NCBI RefSeq assembly: GCF_900104695.1
Contig: NZ_FNSW01000001.1
Span: forward strand, 4,756,501-4,820,500
Source: Paenibacillus sp. GP183
GTDB taxonomy: Bacteria; Bacillota; Bacilli; Paenibacillales; NBRC-103111
DNA: 64,000 nucleotides
Direction: 5' to 3'
Under the pieces are notes generated by a model. That model was not told where the DNA came from and did no database searches. It was given only the letters and a program-made list of their open reading frames with translations. Of the stretch, positions 8,977-16,950 are shown piece by piece (position 1 is the stretch's first letter; each line of letters opens with the position of its first letter). The translations under genes and the position numbers were made by a program.

Positions 8977-9580
8977 TGTATAGAAAGTAGGTGTGTTTTG
9001 GTGGCATTCTTGAGGAGCATCGCGTAGCTTCGATATATTAGTAAGAAGTAAGATACGTCTTAATCTCTCGAGCGTTAATCTTTATAATTTATTAAGACGT
9101 AAAACACGGCTTAATTCATGGTTTTCTCGAATTTACTCTAGAATTTCTATCGGTAAGACGTAAAATACATCTTATCTCGAATAAAATCCTTTAAGTCCCT
9201 CTAGTAAGACGTAGAATACGCCTTATAATAATCAAGCGGCCTTTATTCTTCCTTTAATCATCTATTAACAGCTGTGCCTTGCTTTTCACAATGAAGTCAA
9301 TTTTTCTTTGACGTGGAATTGGATGCCGGTGCATCTGCTGTCTTTTTGCGTTTTATGAGACTTATCAGGTTAGATAGGTGTGATGGGGATGGAGCTATTT
9401 GAGACGGAATGAAAGTGTTATTTTCATGTAATTGGATATGAAAGTGAACAGAAAACATGACACACCTCCAATTTCATTGTTATGTGTTATGTATTATTAC
9501 ATACATTTCCTTGATACACAAGAGATTGCTCAAGGAACCATTCTAAATTTCTTCGATAATAAAAATTTGTGTTAATTATA
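8977..9580. other. 600-bp intergenic region without a supported gene
   Basis: AT-rich region between the sdh terminator and the next promoter. No frame with a ribosome site was found. It holds the four phased palindromes annotated separately at 9042-9225. The rest shows only short symmetries, such as ATGTA/TACAT around 9490-9505. Confidence 0.7.
9042..9225. repeat. Four phased 21-bp imperfect palindromes
   Basis: Four copies of an imperfect palindrome of the form TAAGACGT-(5 nt)-ACGTCTTA occur at 9042-9062, 9093-9113, 9154-9174 and 9205-9225. Start-to-start distances are 51, 61 and 51 bp, close to 5, 6 and 5 helical turns, so all copies would face the same side of DNA. The spacers are unique apart from a shared TCTCGA at varying offset. 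This looks like an operator array or a small tandem element. No regulator can be assigned. Confidence 0.7.
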
Positions 9581-9609
9581 TTGACATGAAAGCTTGATCT
9601 CAGTATGAT
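9581..9609 (+). promoter_or_regulatory. Sigma-A-type promoter of the riboswitch-controlled ABC operon
   Basis: TTGACA at 9581-9586, a 17-bp spacer and TATGAT at 9604-9609. The start of transcription would be near 9616, about 25 nt before the riboswitch aptamer. Confidence 0.85.
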
Positions 9610-9639
9610 AGAGACAAATTCACACAACAACTACAATGT

Positions 9640-9773
9640 TTTCTAGGGTTCCGCAGAGTGAATATGCTTTGGCTGGTCCAAGAGAGAACACACGGTTCCA
9701 GAAGCCGTGCACACGGAGGGACAAAAGCCCGGGAGGATATCAACATTGATATCTTTTCTGGGCTTTTCCTTTT
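9640..9773 (+). promoter_or_regulatory. ykkC-class (guanidine-I type) riboswitch with terminator platform
   Basis: The aptamer shows the conserved ykkC blocks in order: TCTAGGGTTCCG, GGTCCAAGAGAG, ACACGG and CACGGAGGGACAAAAGCCCG, ending near 9735. The expression platform is an intrinsic terminator whose 5' arm AAAAGCCC (9723-9730) is the 3' end of the aptamer and pairs with GGGCTTTT (9760-9767). Inside it GATATCA pairs with TGATATC. Ligand binding should hold the shared strand and prevent termination, making a genetic ON switch. Assignment to guanidine rather than a ppGpp or PRPP variant rests on the downstream SsuABC-like importer and is inference. Confidence 0.85.
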
Positions 9774-9800
9774 CCAAAATCGGAGAGAGGGATGAATCAA

Positions 9801-10832
9801 ATGAAAAAACGGGTAACTTTGCTCATGCTTGCACTTCTTGTAGCTTTTACAGTTGTCAGCGGTTGTTCCACATCGAAAAATACCACTGGATCCAACAAAG
9901 GAGCTTCCGCAACAGGTGAACCTATTAAACTGGCGTTAAGTCCATGGCCGGGCTGGTTCGTCTGGTATCTGGTGAAGGAGAAGGGTTTTTTTGAGAAAAA
10001 TGGCGTTAAGGTAGATCTGGTATGGTTCCCCGTTTATAGTGATTCTTTATCGGCCTTGTCAACAGGCAAGGTAGATGCCAACAGCCAGACCCTCAGCGAT
10101 ACGCTGGCTCCGGCAAGTAAAGGAATCGGAGTTAAAGCTGTTCTGGTGAACGACAACTCCAATGGTGGAGATGGGCTCGTAGTGAAGCCGGAGATTGCCT
10201 CGATGAAGGATTTGAAAGGGAAAAAGATAGCTACAGAGCTCGGTACCGTAGATCACCTTTTGATGCTTACAGCTCTGGATAAATCAGGTTTAAAAGAAAC
10301 AGATGTGAAGTACACCAATATGACGGTGAACGATGCGGGGCCGGCTTTTATCTCAGGAAATGTCGATGCAGCCGTTCTGTGGGAGCCGTTTCTGACAAAA
10401 GCTTTGCAGGAAGGCAAAGGAAAGCTGCTTTTTTCCTCTAAAGATACACCGGGTTTAATTCCCGACCTGCTTGTGTTCCGTGAAGATGTGACCAAGAATC
10501 GTCCGGACGATGTCAAGAAGATCATCAATGCCTGGTTCGACGCTTTGGACTATTGGAAGGCGAATCCTGATGAATCGCTCAAAATTATGGCAAAAGCAGC
10601 CGAAACACCGCTGGATGAATATAAAGCCGGGGTGGACAGCGTGAAGATTTTTCAACTGGAGGATAACATAAAGGCTTTTACAAAAGGCGTTAATTACTTC
10701 TCCTTGAATTTCACTGCACAAAAAACAGCTGAGTTCCTCAAGGGGCTGGATATGCTGACTTCCATTCCGAAGCCGGAATCCATCCTCGATGGTCATTTTG
10801 TCGAAGAGGTCATGAAAGAACGCAAGAAATAA
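9801..10832 (+). CDS. ABC transporter substrate-binding lipoprotein (NMT1/SsuA-like, probable guanidine importer)
   Basis: A 343-residue lipoprotein. The signal peptide ends in lipobox VVSGC, followed by a Ser/Thr/Gly linker and an NMT1/SsuA-like periplasmic-binding fold with LALSPWPGWFVWYLVKEKGFF and KIATELGTVDHLL. The start is taken at ATG 9801 because AGAGG lies 9 nt upstream; ATG 9792 is too close to the ribosome site. First gene behind a ykkC-class riboswitch and followed by a permease and an ATPase. Guanidine-I riboswitches are known to control such NMT1-type transporters, so uptake of guanidine or a relative is the likely role. Nitrate, sulfonate or taurine uptake is the generic family alternative. 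Confidence 0.85.
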   Translation: MKKRVTLLMLALLVAFTVVSGCSTSKNTTGSNKGASATGEPIKLALSPWPGWFVWYLVKEKGFFEKNGVKVDLVWFPVYSDSLSALSTGKVDANSQTLSDTLAPASKGIGVKAVLVNDNSNGGDGLVVKPEIASMKDLKGKKIATELGTVDHLLMLTALDKSGLKETDVKYTNMTVNDAGPAFISGNVDAAVLWEPFLTKALQEGKGKLLFSSKDTPGLIPDLLVFREDVTKNRPDDVKKIINAWFDALDYWKANPDESLKIMAKAAETPLDEYKAGVDSVKIFQLEDNIKAFTKGVNYFSLNFTAQKTAEFLKGLDMLTSIPKPESILDGHFVEEVMKERKK

Positions 10833-10854
10833 AGCATGGAATGAGGTGCAGCAG

Positions 10855-11664
10855 ATGGGCAAGTCACGCAAATCAAGATTGACCGCCATTCGGGCTGATA
10901 TTGGGAGAAGGTGGTACTTGTCGGGAGTCCTCCTAATTCTGGTTCTTGCATTGGTGCTTTGGAGCATAATGAGCTACGGAAACTTTGTCAATCGCACCTT
11001 TCTGCCAACCCCGGATCAGGTGCTCAGGCAGTTCGCCATTCAGATCCAGACACCACTTTTTTGGCATCATGTAGGGATAAGTATATACCGGGTTGGCATG
11101 GGATTTCTGCTGGCATGTTTGCTTGGTGTACCGCTCGGAATTCTGGCTGGAACCTTTCGTTTTGCTGAAGCAGTGCTGGTACCTCCAACCGAATTTATCC
11201 GATATATGCCGGCAACTGCCTTCATTCCTTTGATTATGGTTTGGGCGGGTATCGGGGAATCGGCGAAGATTATCGTTATTTTCATCGGCTGCTTCTTCCA
11301 GCTTCTCTTAATGGTAGCGGACAATACCCGCGCAGTTTCCAATGACCTGCTGCAAACCTCCTATACGCTTGGAGCAGGTCGCTGGCAGGCGATTGAAAGG
11401 GTGCTTATCCCGGCTCTTCTGCCGGATTTGATGAATACCCTAAGGCTGATTATCGGCTGGGCGTGGACCTATCTGGTCGTGGCTGAGTTGGTTGCGGCCA
11501 GCAGCGGACTTGGCTTCTCGATTATGAAGGCGCAGCGCTTCTTGAATACGGATCTGATCTTTGTGGGCATTATCACCATTGGGTTATTGGGATTGCTGAC
11601 AGATCGAATCTTCGCTTACTGCCATCGGCGATTTTTTCCTTGGCTGGAAGGGAGTCGTCAGTGA
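10855..11664 (+). CDS. ABC transporter permease (SsuC/TauC-like)
   Basis: A 269-residue inner-membrane permease with about six hydrophobic segments. The EAA-type cytoplasmic loop LLQTSYTLGAGRWQAIERVLIPALLPD would contact the ATPase. ATG 10855 follows GAGGTG (10844-10849); an in-frame GTG at 10846 is less likely. It is 22 bp after the binding-protein gene and overlaps the ATPase start by one base (TGATG), so the three genes are translated as one operon under the riboswitch. Confidence 0.9.
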   Translation: MGKSRKSRLTAIRADIGRRWYLSGVLLILVLALVLWSIMSYGNFVNRTFLPTPDQVLRQFAIQIQTPLFWHHVGISIYRVGMGFLLACLLGVPLGILAGTFRFAEAVLVPPTEFIRYMPATAFIPLIMVWAGIGESAKIIVIFIGCFFQLLLMVADNTRAVSNDLLQTSYTLGAGRWQAIERVLIPALLPDLMNTLRLIIGWAWTYLVVAELVAASSGLGFSIMKAQRFLNTDLIFVGIITIGLLGLLTDRIFAYCHRRFFPWLEGSRQ

Positions 11665-12437
11665 TGCAGAGCAAAATTATGGCAACCGATCTGACTAAGT
11701 GGTACAAAAGCAAAAAAAGCGAGCTTTTAGCTCTGGATCAGGTTTCTTTTCATGTGGAGCAAAATGAGTTTGTCAGCTTCGTCGGCCCATCCGGCTGCGG
11801 CAAATCCTCCTTATTGCGCATATTGGCTGGTCTTGAGGATATGACATCGGGCACACTTCTGGTTTCCGGCAAGGAAGTTGATGGACCGGGTGCAGATCGG
11901 GGGATGGTGTTCCAATCCTACACGTTATTTCCCTGGCTGACGGTGCGGGAGAACATCGAATTTGGCCTTACTCTGAAAGGAGTTCCACTATTTGAAAAGC
12001 GCCGGATCTCCGATCATTTCATGGAGCTGGTCGGCCTTCACCGCTTTGCCAGATCGCTCCCCAAGGAGCTGTCCGGCGGAATGAAACAGCGGGTGGCCAT
12101 CGCCAGAGCTCTGGCTAATAATCCTGAAGTGCTGCTGATGGATGAGCCATTTGGGGCGTTGGACCCGCAAACGAAAAACTCGATGCAGGAGCTGCTGCTG
12201 CGGATTTGGGAGCATGAGAAGACGACCGTTGTTTTTATCACGCATGATATTGAGGAAGCGATTTTCTTATCGCAGCGTGTGTATGTGATGCAGGCGCATC
12301 CAGGCAGAATTCACAAGGAGGTCATCGTGCCGGAACGGCTGCGCGAAACACCGGATGTCAAGGACTCAGAAGCTTTTATCCAACTCAAAAAACAAATCAT
12401 TTCCCTCATAGGCGAGGCACATCCGGAGGAGAGTTAA
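11664..12437 (+). CDS. ABC transporter ATPase (SsuB/TauB-like)
   Basis: A 257-residue nucleotide-binding subunit. Walker A is GPSGCGKSS, the signature is LSGGMKQR, Walker B is VLLMDEPFGALD and the H-loop is VFITHDIEEA. The C-terminal tail is short, without a sensor domain. ATG 11664 overlaps the permease stop; AAGGGAG at 11648-11654 serves as ribosome site. No terminator is obvious before the LacI gene 129 bp downstream. Confidence 0.93.
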   Translation: MQSKIMATDLTKWYKSKKSELLALDQVSFHVEQNEFVSFVGPSGCGKSSLLRILAGLEDMTSGTLLVSGKEVDGPGADRGMVFQSYTLFPWLTVRENIEFGLTLKGVPLFEKRRISDHFMELVGLHRFARSLPKELSGGMKQRVAIARALANNPEVLLMDEPFGALDPQTKNSMQELLLRIWEHEKTTVVFITHDIEEAIFLSQRVYVMQAHPGRIHKEVIVPERLRETPDVKDSEAFIQLKKQIISLIGEAHPEES

Positions 12438-12527
12438 CACAAACAATAACCATGCGAAGAGCGTGCACTTGGAAATAATACCCTGTATGACTTGATTGAC
12501 GTTAGAGTTTATTCATTATAAACTTAT

Positions 12528-12541
12528 GTTTAAACGTTTCA
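12528..12541. promoter_or_regulatory. Probable LacI-type operator
   Basis: The 8-bp palindrome AAACGTTT at 12532-12539 lies inside a larger half-symmetric GTTTAAACGTTTCA, 27 bp before the LacI-family start. The CG-centred palindrome is typical of LacI-family operators, so autoregulation is likely. Binding is inferred. Confidence 0.5.
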
Positions 12542-12566
12542 ATGGATAGTATGAGGGAGTTTATAG

Positions 12567-13634
12567 ATGAGTAAGAACCGACAACCGACCATTGTGGATG
12601 TAGCCAAAGAAGCGGGAGTTTCGATTGCCACGGTGTCCAATGTGTTGAATCGCCGCAATGTCCCGCTGACGGAAGAAACGATCCGCAAAGTAGAGCAGGC
12701 TGTCAAGCGATTAGGTTACCGCCGCAATGTAATGGCTGCCAATCTAAGCAGCCGCAAGTCCAATGAGCTTGGACTTATCATACCCAACTTTGTTGGCTAT
12801 TACGGGCGCTTTGCTGAGGAGCTGGAGCAAAAGTTTCACCGTAACGGCTACCATCTTTCCGTATTCTCCTCGAACGGCATGAATCCCGATTTGGAGCGGC
12901 GGCATATTGAACTGCTTCTGCAGCGCCGAGCAGATGGACTCGTTTGCCATGGACTCGCCATGAGTGTGGAATCGACGCGGCAGATCGTGGGGGAGGGAAC
13001 ACCGCTTGTGATTTTTAACGGTTGGGGATGGCCGAGTGATATTGCCTCTTTGGCCGTCAATCTTGATTTTGCTGAGGCTTCTAAGGAAGCCGTACGCCAC
13101 TTGGTGGAGCAGGGCTGCCTCTGTGTTTATTATGCAGCCAATACCCATTCCCTGGGCGCTAATGCGCAGCGGGAGCAGGGCTTTAGGGTTGGAATGCTGC
13201 AGTACGCTGCAGACGCGGTCAGCGCTGTCCTGGATGCAGGAGAGCTCGGCGTTGAAGGCTTAATCGATGAAGTGCTGCGGCTCAGCGGAGATCACAGACC
13301 GATAGGAATCTATGCCTTCAACGATGTTCTTGCCCTGCAGATTTTATCCGCTTGCCAGGCACGCGGATTCCGCATACCGGAGGAGATCAAGCTGGTCGGC
13401 ATGGACAATGAGCTGTACTCGCAGGCCAGCTACCCGGCGATCACCAGCTTCCATATGCCGGTTGAGGAGCAGACCCGCTTGATCACGTCCTGGTTGCTGC
13501 AGCAGCTGGGTGAAGAGCTGGAGGCGGCGGCATTGGAGCTCTTGTCCGGCATCCGCCTGACAGCCGATGGGCGCCGCCAGATTGATCTGCCGCTAACGCT
13601 TGTGCCGCGGCGCTCATCGGAAGCGGGAACCTAG
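12567..13634 (+). CDS. LacI-family transcriptional regulator
   Basis: A 355-residue repressor. The LacI helix-turn-helix (TIVDVAKEAGVSIATVSNVLN, residues 8-28) and hinge helix region precede a ribose-binding-like effector domain (about 65-345) with KLVGMDN and SFHMPVEEQT. GAGGGAG about 8 nt upstream supports ATG 12567. It is flanked by an ABC importer operon and a convergent metal exporter, so its target is not obvious; self-control through the operator at 12528 is likely. The effector could be a sugar or a nucleoside. Confidence 0.9.
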   Translation: MSKNRQPTIVDVAKEAGVSIATVSNVLNRRNVPLTEETIRKVEQAVKRLGYRRNVMAANLSSRKSNELGLIIPNFVGYYGRFAEELEQKFHRNGYHLSVFSSNGMNPDLERRHIELLLQRRADGLVCHGLAMSVESTRQIVGEGTPLVIFNGWGWPSDIASLAVNLDFAEASKEAVRHLVEQGCLCVYYAANTHSLGANAQREQGFRVGMLQYAADAVSAVLDAGELGVEGLIDEVLRLSGDHRPIGIYAFNDVLALQILSACQARGFRIPEEIKLVGMDNELYSQASYPAITSFHMPVEEQTRLITSWLLQQLGEELEAAALELLSGIRLTADGRRQIDLPLTLVPRRSSEAGT

Positions 13635-13646
13635 GCGGCTTACATT

Positions 13647-13684
13647 AAAAACAGCCTTCCGCTATTGATAGCGGAAGGCTGTTT
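13647..13684. terminator. Bidirectional terminator between LacI and CDF genes
   Basis: Perfect long stem: AAAACAGCCTTCCGCTA pairs with TAGCGGAAGGCTGTTTT around loop TTGA. The A- and T-runs on both sides allow termination from either direction, serving both convergent genes. Confidence 0.93.
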
Positions 13685-13716
13685 TCGCGTCGTAACTGAC
13701 GTGGCTGATTGCTATT

Positions 13717-14718
13717 TTAAACCAACTCATTTACGTACTCGTGCTTTTGCTTTTCTTCCTCTTCTTTGTGCTTCAAAAACTCCTTGCCGTAATCGCCGTG
13801 AGGATGGATATTCGCTTCCTCCATTTGAATCGTGGAATGCTCGATGCCGTACTTGGTTTTCAGCGTTTCATTGATCGCCAGGATGATGCAGAACGGCTGA
13901 ATTTTATCATCGATAAAGACGTGCGCGGTCAGTGAATAATGGTCCGTCGAAATCGCCCATAAGTGCATCTCGTGGACATCCTCTACACCTTCAACCAACC
14001 CGATATCCTTGCGGATCTCATCCAGATCAAACTTCTCTGGAACCGACTCCATGAGAATCAGGTAGGATTCGCGGATGATTTTGGCCCCGCCGGTAAAGAT
14101 GATGCCCCCAATCACGATACTGATCAATGGATCGAAAAAATACCAGCCTGAAAAATAAATCAGGATCGAAGACACAATGACGCCGACCGAGCTCAGCAGA
14201 TCCCCAAGAAAATGCCAAAGCGCGCTTTGCATGTTCAAGTTGGATTCCTCCTTCATGCTTCTTTGAAGCACAATGGTTGTGACCAGGTTGACTACCAAAC
14301 CGATGGAGCTGATGATGAGCATCAATTGGAAATCAATTTGCTCCGGATGGATCATACGTCGGACCCCTTCAATGAAAATGCCCAGGGAGATAATCGCCAA
14401 AGCCAATCCATTCAAAAAGGAAGCCACAATCTCAAAGCGCAAATAGCCAAAGGTAAACCGCGCATTGGGATGCCGGGTAGCCAGATACAACGCAACCATA
14501 CTAAGCCCCAGCGCCAAAACATCCGAAATCATGTGCGCAGAGTCCGAAAGGAGCGCCAGTGAGTTGGAAAGCAAGCCGCCGACAATTTCAACAATGGTAA
14601 AAAATAAAGTGAGAAACAAGACGATCCACAGCGTTTTTTTGGTTTTGGTTTGTTCTTTTACATGGTCTAAGTGATGAAAATCGTATTCGGATGCATTGTC
14701 GTGTACATATTCGCTCAT
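13717..14718 (-). CDS. Cation diffusion facilitator (CzcD-like metal exporter)
   Basis: A 333-residue membrane exporter for Zn2+/Co2+/Cd2+-type ions. Six membrane segments are visible. Metal-site motif LLSDSAHMISDVLALGLS in TM2 and HFLGDLLSSVGVIV in TM5 supply the HxxxD ligands. The cytoplasmic C-terminal domain contains VHEMHLWAISTDHYSLTAHV. N- and C-termini are His/Glu/Lys-rich, common in this family. ATG 14718 is chosen because AGAGG precedes it; the frame is open further upstream. An 18-bp palindrome covers the promoter, pointing to metal-responsive repression. Confidence 0.93.
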   Translation of the reverse strand: MSEYVHDNASEYDFHHLDHVKEQTKTKKTLWIVLFLTLFFTIVEIVGGLLSNSLALLSDSAHMISDVLALGLSMVALYLATRHPNARFTFGYLRFEIVASFLNGLALAIISLGIFIEGVRRMIHPEQIDFQLMLIISSIGLVVNLVTTIVLQRSMKEESNLNMQSALWHFLGDLLSSVGVIVSSILIYFSGWYFFDPLISIVIGGIIFTGGAKIIRESYLILMESVPEKFDLDEIRKDIGLVEGVEDVHEMHLWAISTDHYSLTAHVFIDDKIQPFCIILAINETLKTKYGIEHSTIQMEEANIHPHGDYGKEFLKHKEEEEKQKHEYVNELV

Positions 14719-14745
14719 GTTAGCATACCTCTTATTTAGAATTGT

Positions 14746-14763
14746 TATAATGTACACATTATA
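14746..14763 (-). promoter_or_regulatory. Perfect palindrome over the CDF promoter
   Basis: TATAATGTACACATTATA is an 18-bp palindrome apart from its central two bases. It contains a -10-like TATAAT in the gene's direction and lies 28 bp before the CDF start. A partial second copy (TATAATGTATG) is near 14798. The position suggests a repressor site, perhaps for an ArsR/CzrA-like metal sensor. Confidence 0.55.
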
Positions 14764-14939
14764 CGCTACGACCCTTGTTCGTGCAATTACAATATCTATA
14801 ATGTATGTATGCCTAGGTTTTCCGATCTGAAAGTGTAGCGCTTTCAAAATTGTTACATAAATGAAATATTCCTGTTATGGTTTCATAATGTTTATTAGGT
14901 ACTATAATAACCAAGACCCCCTTTTTAATATAAACACTT

Positions 14940-14974
14940 TGGATCTGGCCCCGTTGGCTAGGTCCACTTTTTTT
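14940..14974 (+). terminator. Orphan plus-strand terminator
   Basis: Stem TGGATCTGGCC / GGCTAGGTCCA (with G-T pairs) and loop CCGTT, followed by a T7 run. No plus-strand gene precedes it, since the CDF gene runs the other way. A weak TATAAT at 14903-14908 could start a transcript of about 60 nt ending here. Confidence 0.6.
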
Positions 14975-14986
14975 GTAAATAGGAAA

Positions 14987-15015
14987 GGGCAGACCGAAAA
15001 TTAATTCGTCTGCCC
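14987..15015 (-). terminator. Terminator of the VOC gene
   Basis: Stem GGGCAGAC / GTCTGCCC directly after the stop codon of the minus-strand gene, followed on that strand by TTTCC. The T-run is short, so efficiency is uncertain. Confidence 0.6.
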
Positions 15016-15027
15016 TATATCGTCTAA

Positions 15028-15498
15028 TTATTTCTCATAGGCTTGTTTTAATGCCTTTATATCAATTTTATTCATCTGAAGCATGGCTTCCATGACATTT
15101 CTGGCTTTTCGGGCATCCTCGTCTTGCATCAGCTCGCCTAACGCTGTTGGAATGATCTGCCATGACAATCCAAATTTGTCTTCAAGCCAGCCGCATCTTC
15201 CTTCTTTTCCGCCTTCGGATAGTTTCTCCCATAGCTCGTCAACTTCTTCTTGCGTCTCACAATTCACGAAGAATGAGATGGCTGGTGTAAAATTGAACTG
15301 TGGACCGCCGTTTAAGGCTATGAAAGTTTGTCCCTCCAGCTCAAATGTCGCGGACATTAATGTGCCTTTCGGTGCAGGACTGCCTTCTCCATAACGGGTA
15401 ATATTCACCGTTTTTGAATTTTTAAAAATAGAGCTGTAAAAATGAATGGCTTCTTCAGCATTATCATTGAACCATAAGTATGGGCTGATTTTTTGCAT
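15028..15498 (-). CDS. VOC/PhnB-like glyoxalase-fold protein
   Basis: A 156-residue protein of the PhnB/3-demethylubiquinone-methyltransferase-like branch of the VOC superfamily. It has the paired beta-alpha-beta modules beginning ISPYLWFNDNAEEAIHFYSS, and C-terminal GRCGWLEDKFGLSWQI and MEAMLQMNKIDI. Such proteins are often annotated as methyltransferases, but catalytic activity is not established. It lies 43 bp after the SRPBCC gene in the same direction, probably the third gene of an ArsR-SRPBCC-VOC unit. Confidence 0.88.
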   Translation of the reverse strand: MQKISPYLWFNDNAEEAIHFYSSIFKNSKTVNITRYGEGSPAPKGTLMSATFELEGQTFIALNGGPQFNFTPAISFFVNCETQEEVDELWEKLSEGGKEGRCGWLEDKFGLSWQIIPTALGELMQDEDARKARNVMEAMLQMNKIDIKALKQAYEK

Positions 15499-15541
15499 GG
15501 AAAATAGACATCTCCTTTGTTATCGAAATTGTATTATTTGT

Positions 15542-16045
15542 TCATTGAAGCTGCGAGCCAATACTTGCTGCAAGCTTATCAAGCGACTGGTTCATGCCGA
15601 TTACGGCATATTCGGACATTTGACCCAATGTCCAGTCGTATTCAGTGATCGTTAGCTCCGTCTGGTCGCCTTGGGCCTTAAATTCGATGACGAATTTTAC
15701 TTCTTTCGGGAAGTCTGGGGGCATGCCTACATCAACGGGATCCATGATGTTACCGTCTTTGTCGGCCAGGCTCTGTGTGAATTCAAGGCGTTCCATGGGC
15801 ACAATCTTGTTGTAGACACCTGTGGAGTAGTAATCTTGACCGCCTTGTTCTTTCGGCGCACGCATACAAAAAAGATAGCTCCCTCCCTCACGAAAGTCTA
15901 TTTCGCATCTTGGGGAAATGTAGTTTGCTGGCCCCCACCAGAGCAAAACCAGCTTGGGATCTGTCCAAGCCTTCCATACAAGCTCTACAGGGATGTCGAA
16001 GACACGGTTAATGACAAGATCTTGCTTGTTCGTATTAGGATTCAA
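15542..16045 (-). CDS. SRPBCC/AHSA1-domain protein
   Basis: A 167-residue START-like helix-grip protein (Aha1 C-terminal domain family): VINRVFDIPVELVWKAWTDPKLVLLWWGP at the start, GGSYLFCMRAP in the middle, LTITEYDW and QSLDKLAASI at the end. Such proteins bind hydrophobic ligands; the exact ligand is unknown. The ATG at 16045 overlaps the stop of the ArsR gene, a common two-gene unit in Bacillota, and translation is probably coupled. Confidence 0.9.
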   Translation of the reverse strand: MNPNTNKQDLVINRVFDIPVELVWKAWTDPKLVLLWWGPANYISPRCEIDFREGGSYLFCMRAPKEQGGQDYYSTGVYNKIVPMERLEFTQSLADKDGNIMDPVDVGMPPDFPKEVKFVIEFKAQGDQTELTITEYDWTLGQMSEYAVIGMNQSLDKLAASIGSQLQ

Positions 16046-16395
16046 TTGAATTCCTCCTGATCATTGTGTGGTTTTAAGGTCTTTTTCATTTCTGCTTTCA
16101 AGACAGCATCCAAAGCATCCAAGCGACGGTTCCACCGATGTCTCATGCTTTTGGACCATTCCTCCAGTTCAACCATTGCATCGGTATTAATCCGATAGAT
16201 GCGTTGCTGCGCCCTCTTTTCCACATGGATCAAATTCGCCTCACGAAGAATTTTCAGATGTTGGGAGATGGCCTGTGGACTGACTTTAAAGTTATTGTGG
16301 ATCTCAGATGCGGGAAGCTCGTTATTGTCAGCAAGCATCTCCATAATACTGCGTCGTGTTGGGTCAGCGAGTGCGGAAAATATATCATTAGGCAT
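16042..16395 (-). CDS. ArsR-family regulator of the SRPBCC gene
   Basis: A 117-residue winged-helix repressor beginning MPNDIFSALADPTRRSIMEML, with recognition region VSPQAISQHLKILREANLI and LEEWSKSMRHRW at the end. No cysteine metal site is visible, so it belongs to the non-metal branch that typically sits next to SRPBCC genes. The 4-base overlap with the following gene indicates an operon. Confidence 0.92.
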   Translation of the reverse strand: MPNDIFSALADPTRRSIMEMLADNNELPASEIHNNFKVSPQAISQHLKILREANLIHVEKRAQQRIYRINTDAMVELEEWSKSMRHRWNRRLDALDAVLKAEMKKTLKPHNDQEEFN

Positions 16396-16552
16396 ACAAC
16401 TTTTTTTTCTCCTCCTTTTGTTATTAGATGATCAGTTTGATGTTCTTTATTGATTCGTTGGTATAAAAAATATTCTGTGACTTTATAATAAACCAATTTA
16501 TTGATAAAGTAAATACTTAAATAAAATATTTTTTGAACATAAAAATAAAACC

Positions 16553-16581
16553 AAAAAAGCCTTGTCCCCCACAAGGCTTTT
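16553..16581 (-). terminator. Terminator of the small acidic protein gene
   Basis: Stem AAAAGCCTTG / CAAGGCTTTT with loop TCCCCCA. On the minus strand it ends in TTTTTT and lies about 70 nt after the stop codon at 16650. It could also block plus-strand transcription. Confidence 0.8.
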
Positions 16582-16649
16582 CCCTCGCATGACAGCGAAG
16601 ATATCATGCAACTGAATTATACGAGTTTGGTAGAGTTTATGGCAGCAGC

Positions 16650-16811
16650 TTACTTGTCGGGTGTTCTATCTAGATATAGCTGAGTGACTGAGGTGGAATC
16701 GCCTTTATTGATTTCCTCCTCTGTAGCTTTCTCCTCCAGCTCCTGATGATTGCTCATACCTGGGGCTATAGTGGGCTTATCGTCCTTTAACTTTTTATCC
16801 AATTGGTTCAC
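16650..16811 (-). CDS. Small acidic protein, uncharacterised
   Basis: A short minus-strand frame of 53 codons from GTG 16811, or 50 from TTG 16802, which has the better spacing to AGGCGGTG. The product is highly charged and acidic (KKLKDDKPTIAPG, HQELEEKATEEEINKG) and ends STSVTQLYLDRTPDK; it has no membrane segment or cysteine. Coding support comes from the ribosome site, the downstream terminator and the otherwise unexplained 400-bp gap. It resembles small hypothetical proteins of spore-formers, but I do not recognise a named family. Confidence 0.55.
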   Translation of the reverse strand: MNQLDKKLKDDKPTIAPGMSNHQELEEKATEEEINKGDSTSVTQLYLDRTPDK

Positions 16812-16950
16812 CGCCTTTACGCTAGTTTGTTTAGGTGGGCGGAGAACTATGCAAATGTGAGCTTTAATAACATCAGAGTAGATGATTTTATCCCTCCTTT
16901 ATCGAAATGTGAACCTGCCCATATATTAGGATCAGTTCTATAATAGAAAT

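Noticed and set aside
9042-9225. CRISPR-like array
   Set aside because: Only four degenerate 21-bp units with spacers of 30, 40 and 30 bp and no cas genes. The units are palindromic and diverged, which fits operators better.
14828-14846. cre site for CcpA
   Set aside because: TGTAGCGCTTTCA is one base short of the 14-bp consensus and lies far from a promoter.
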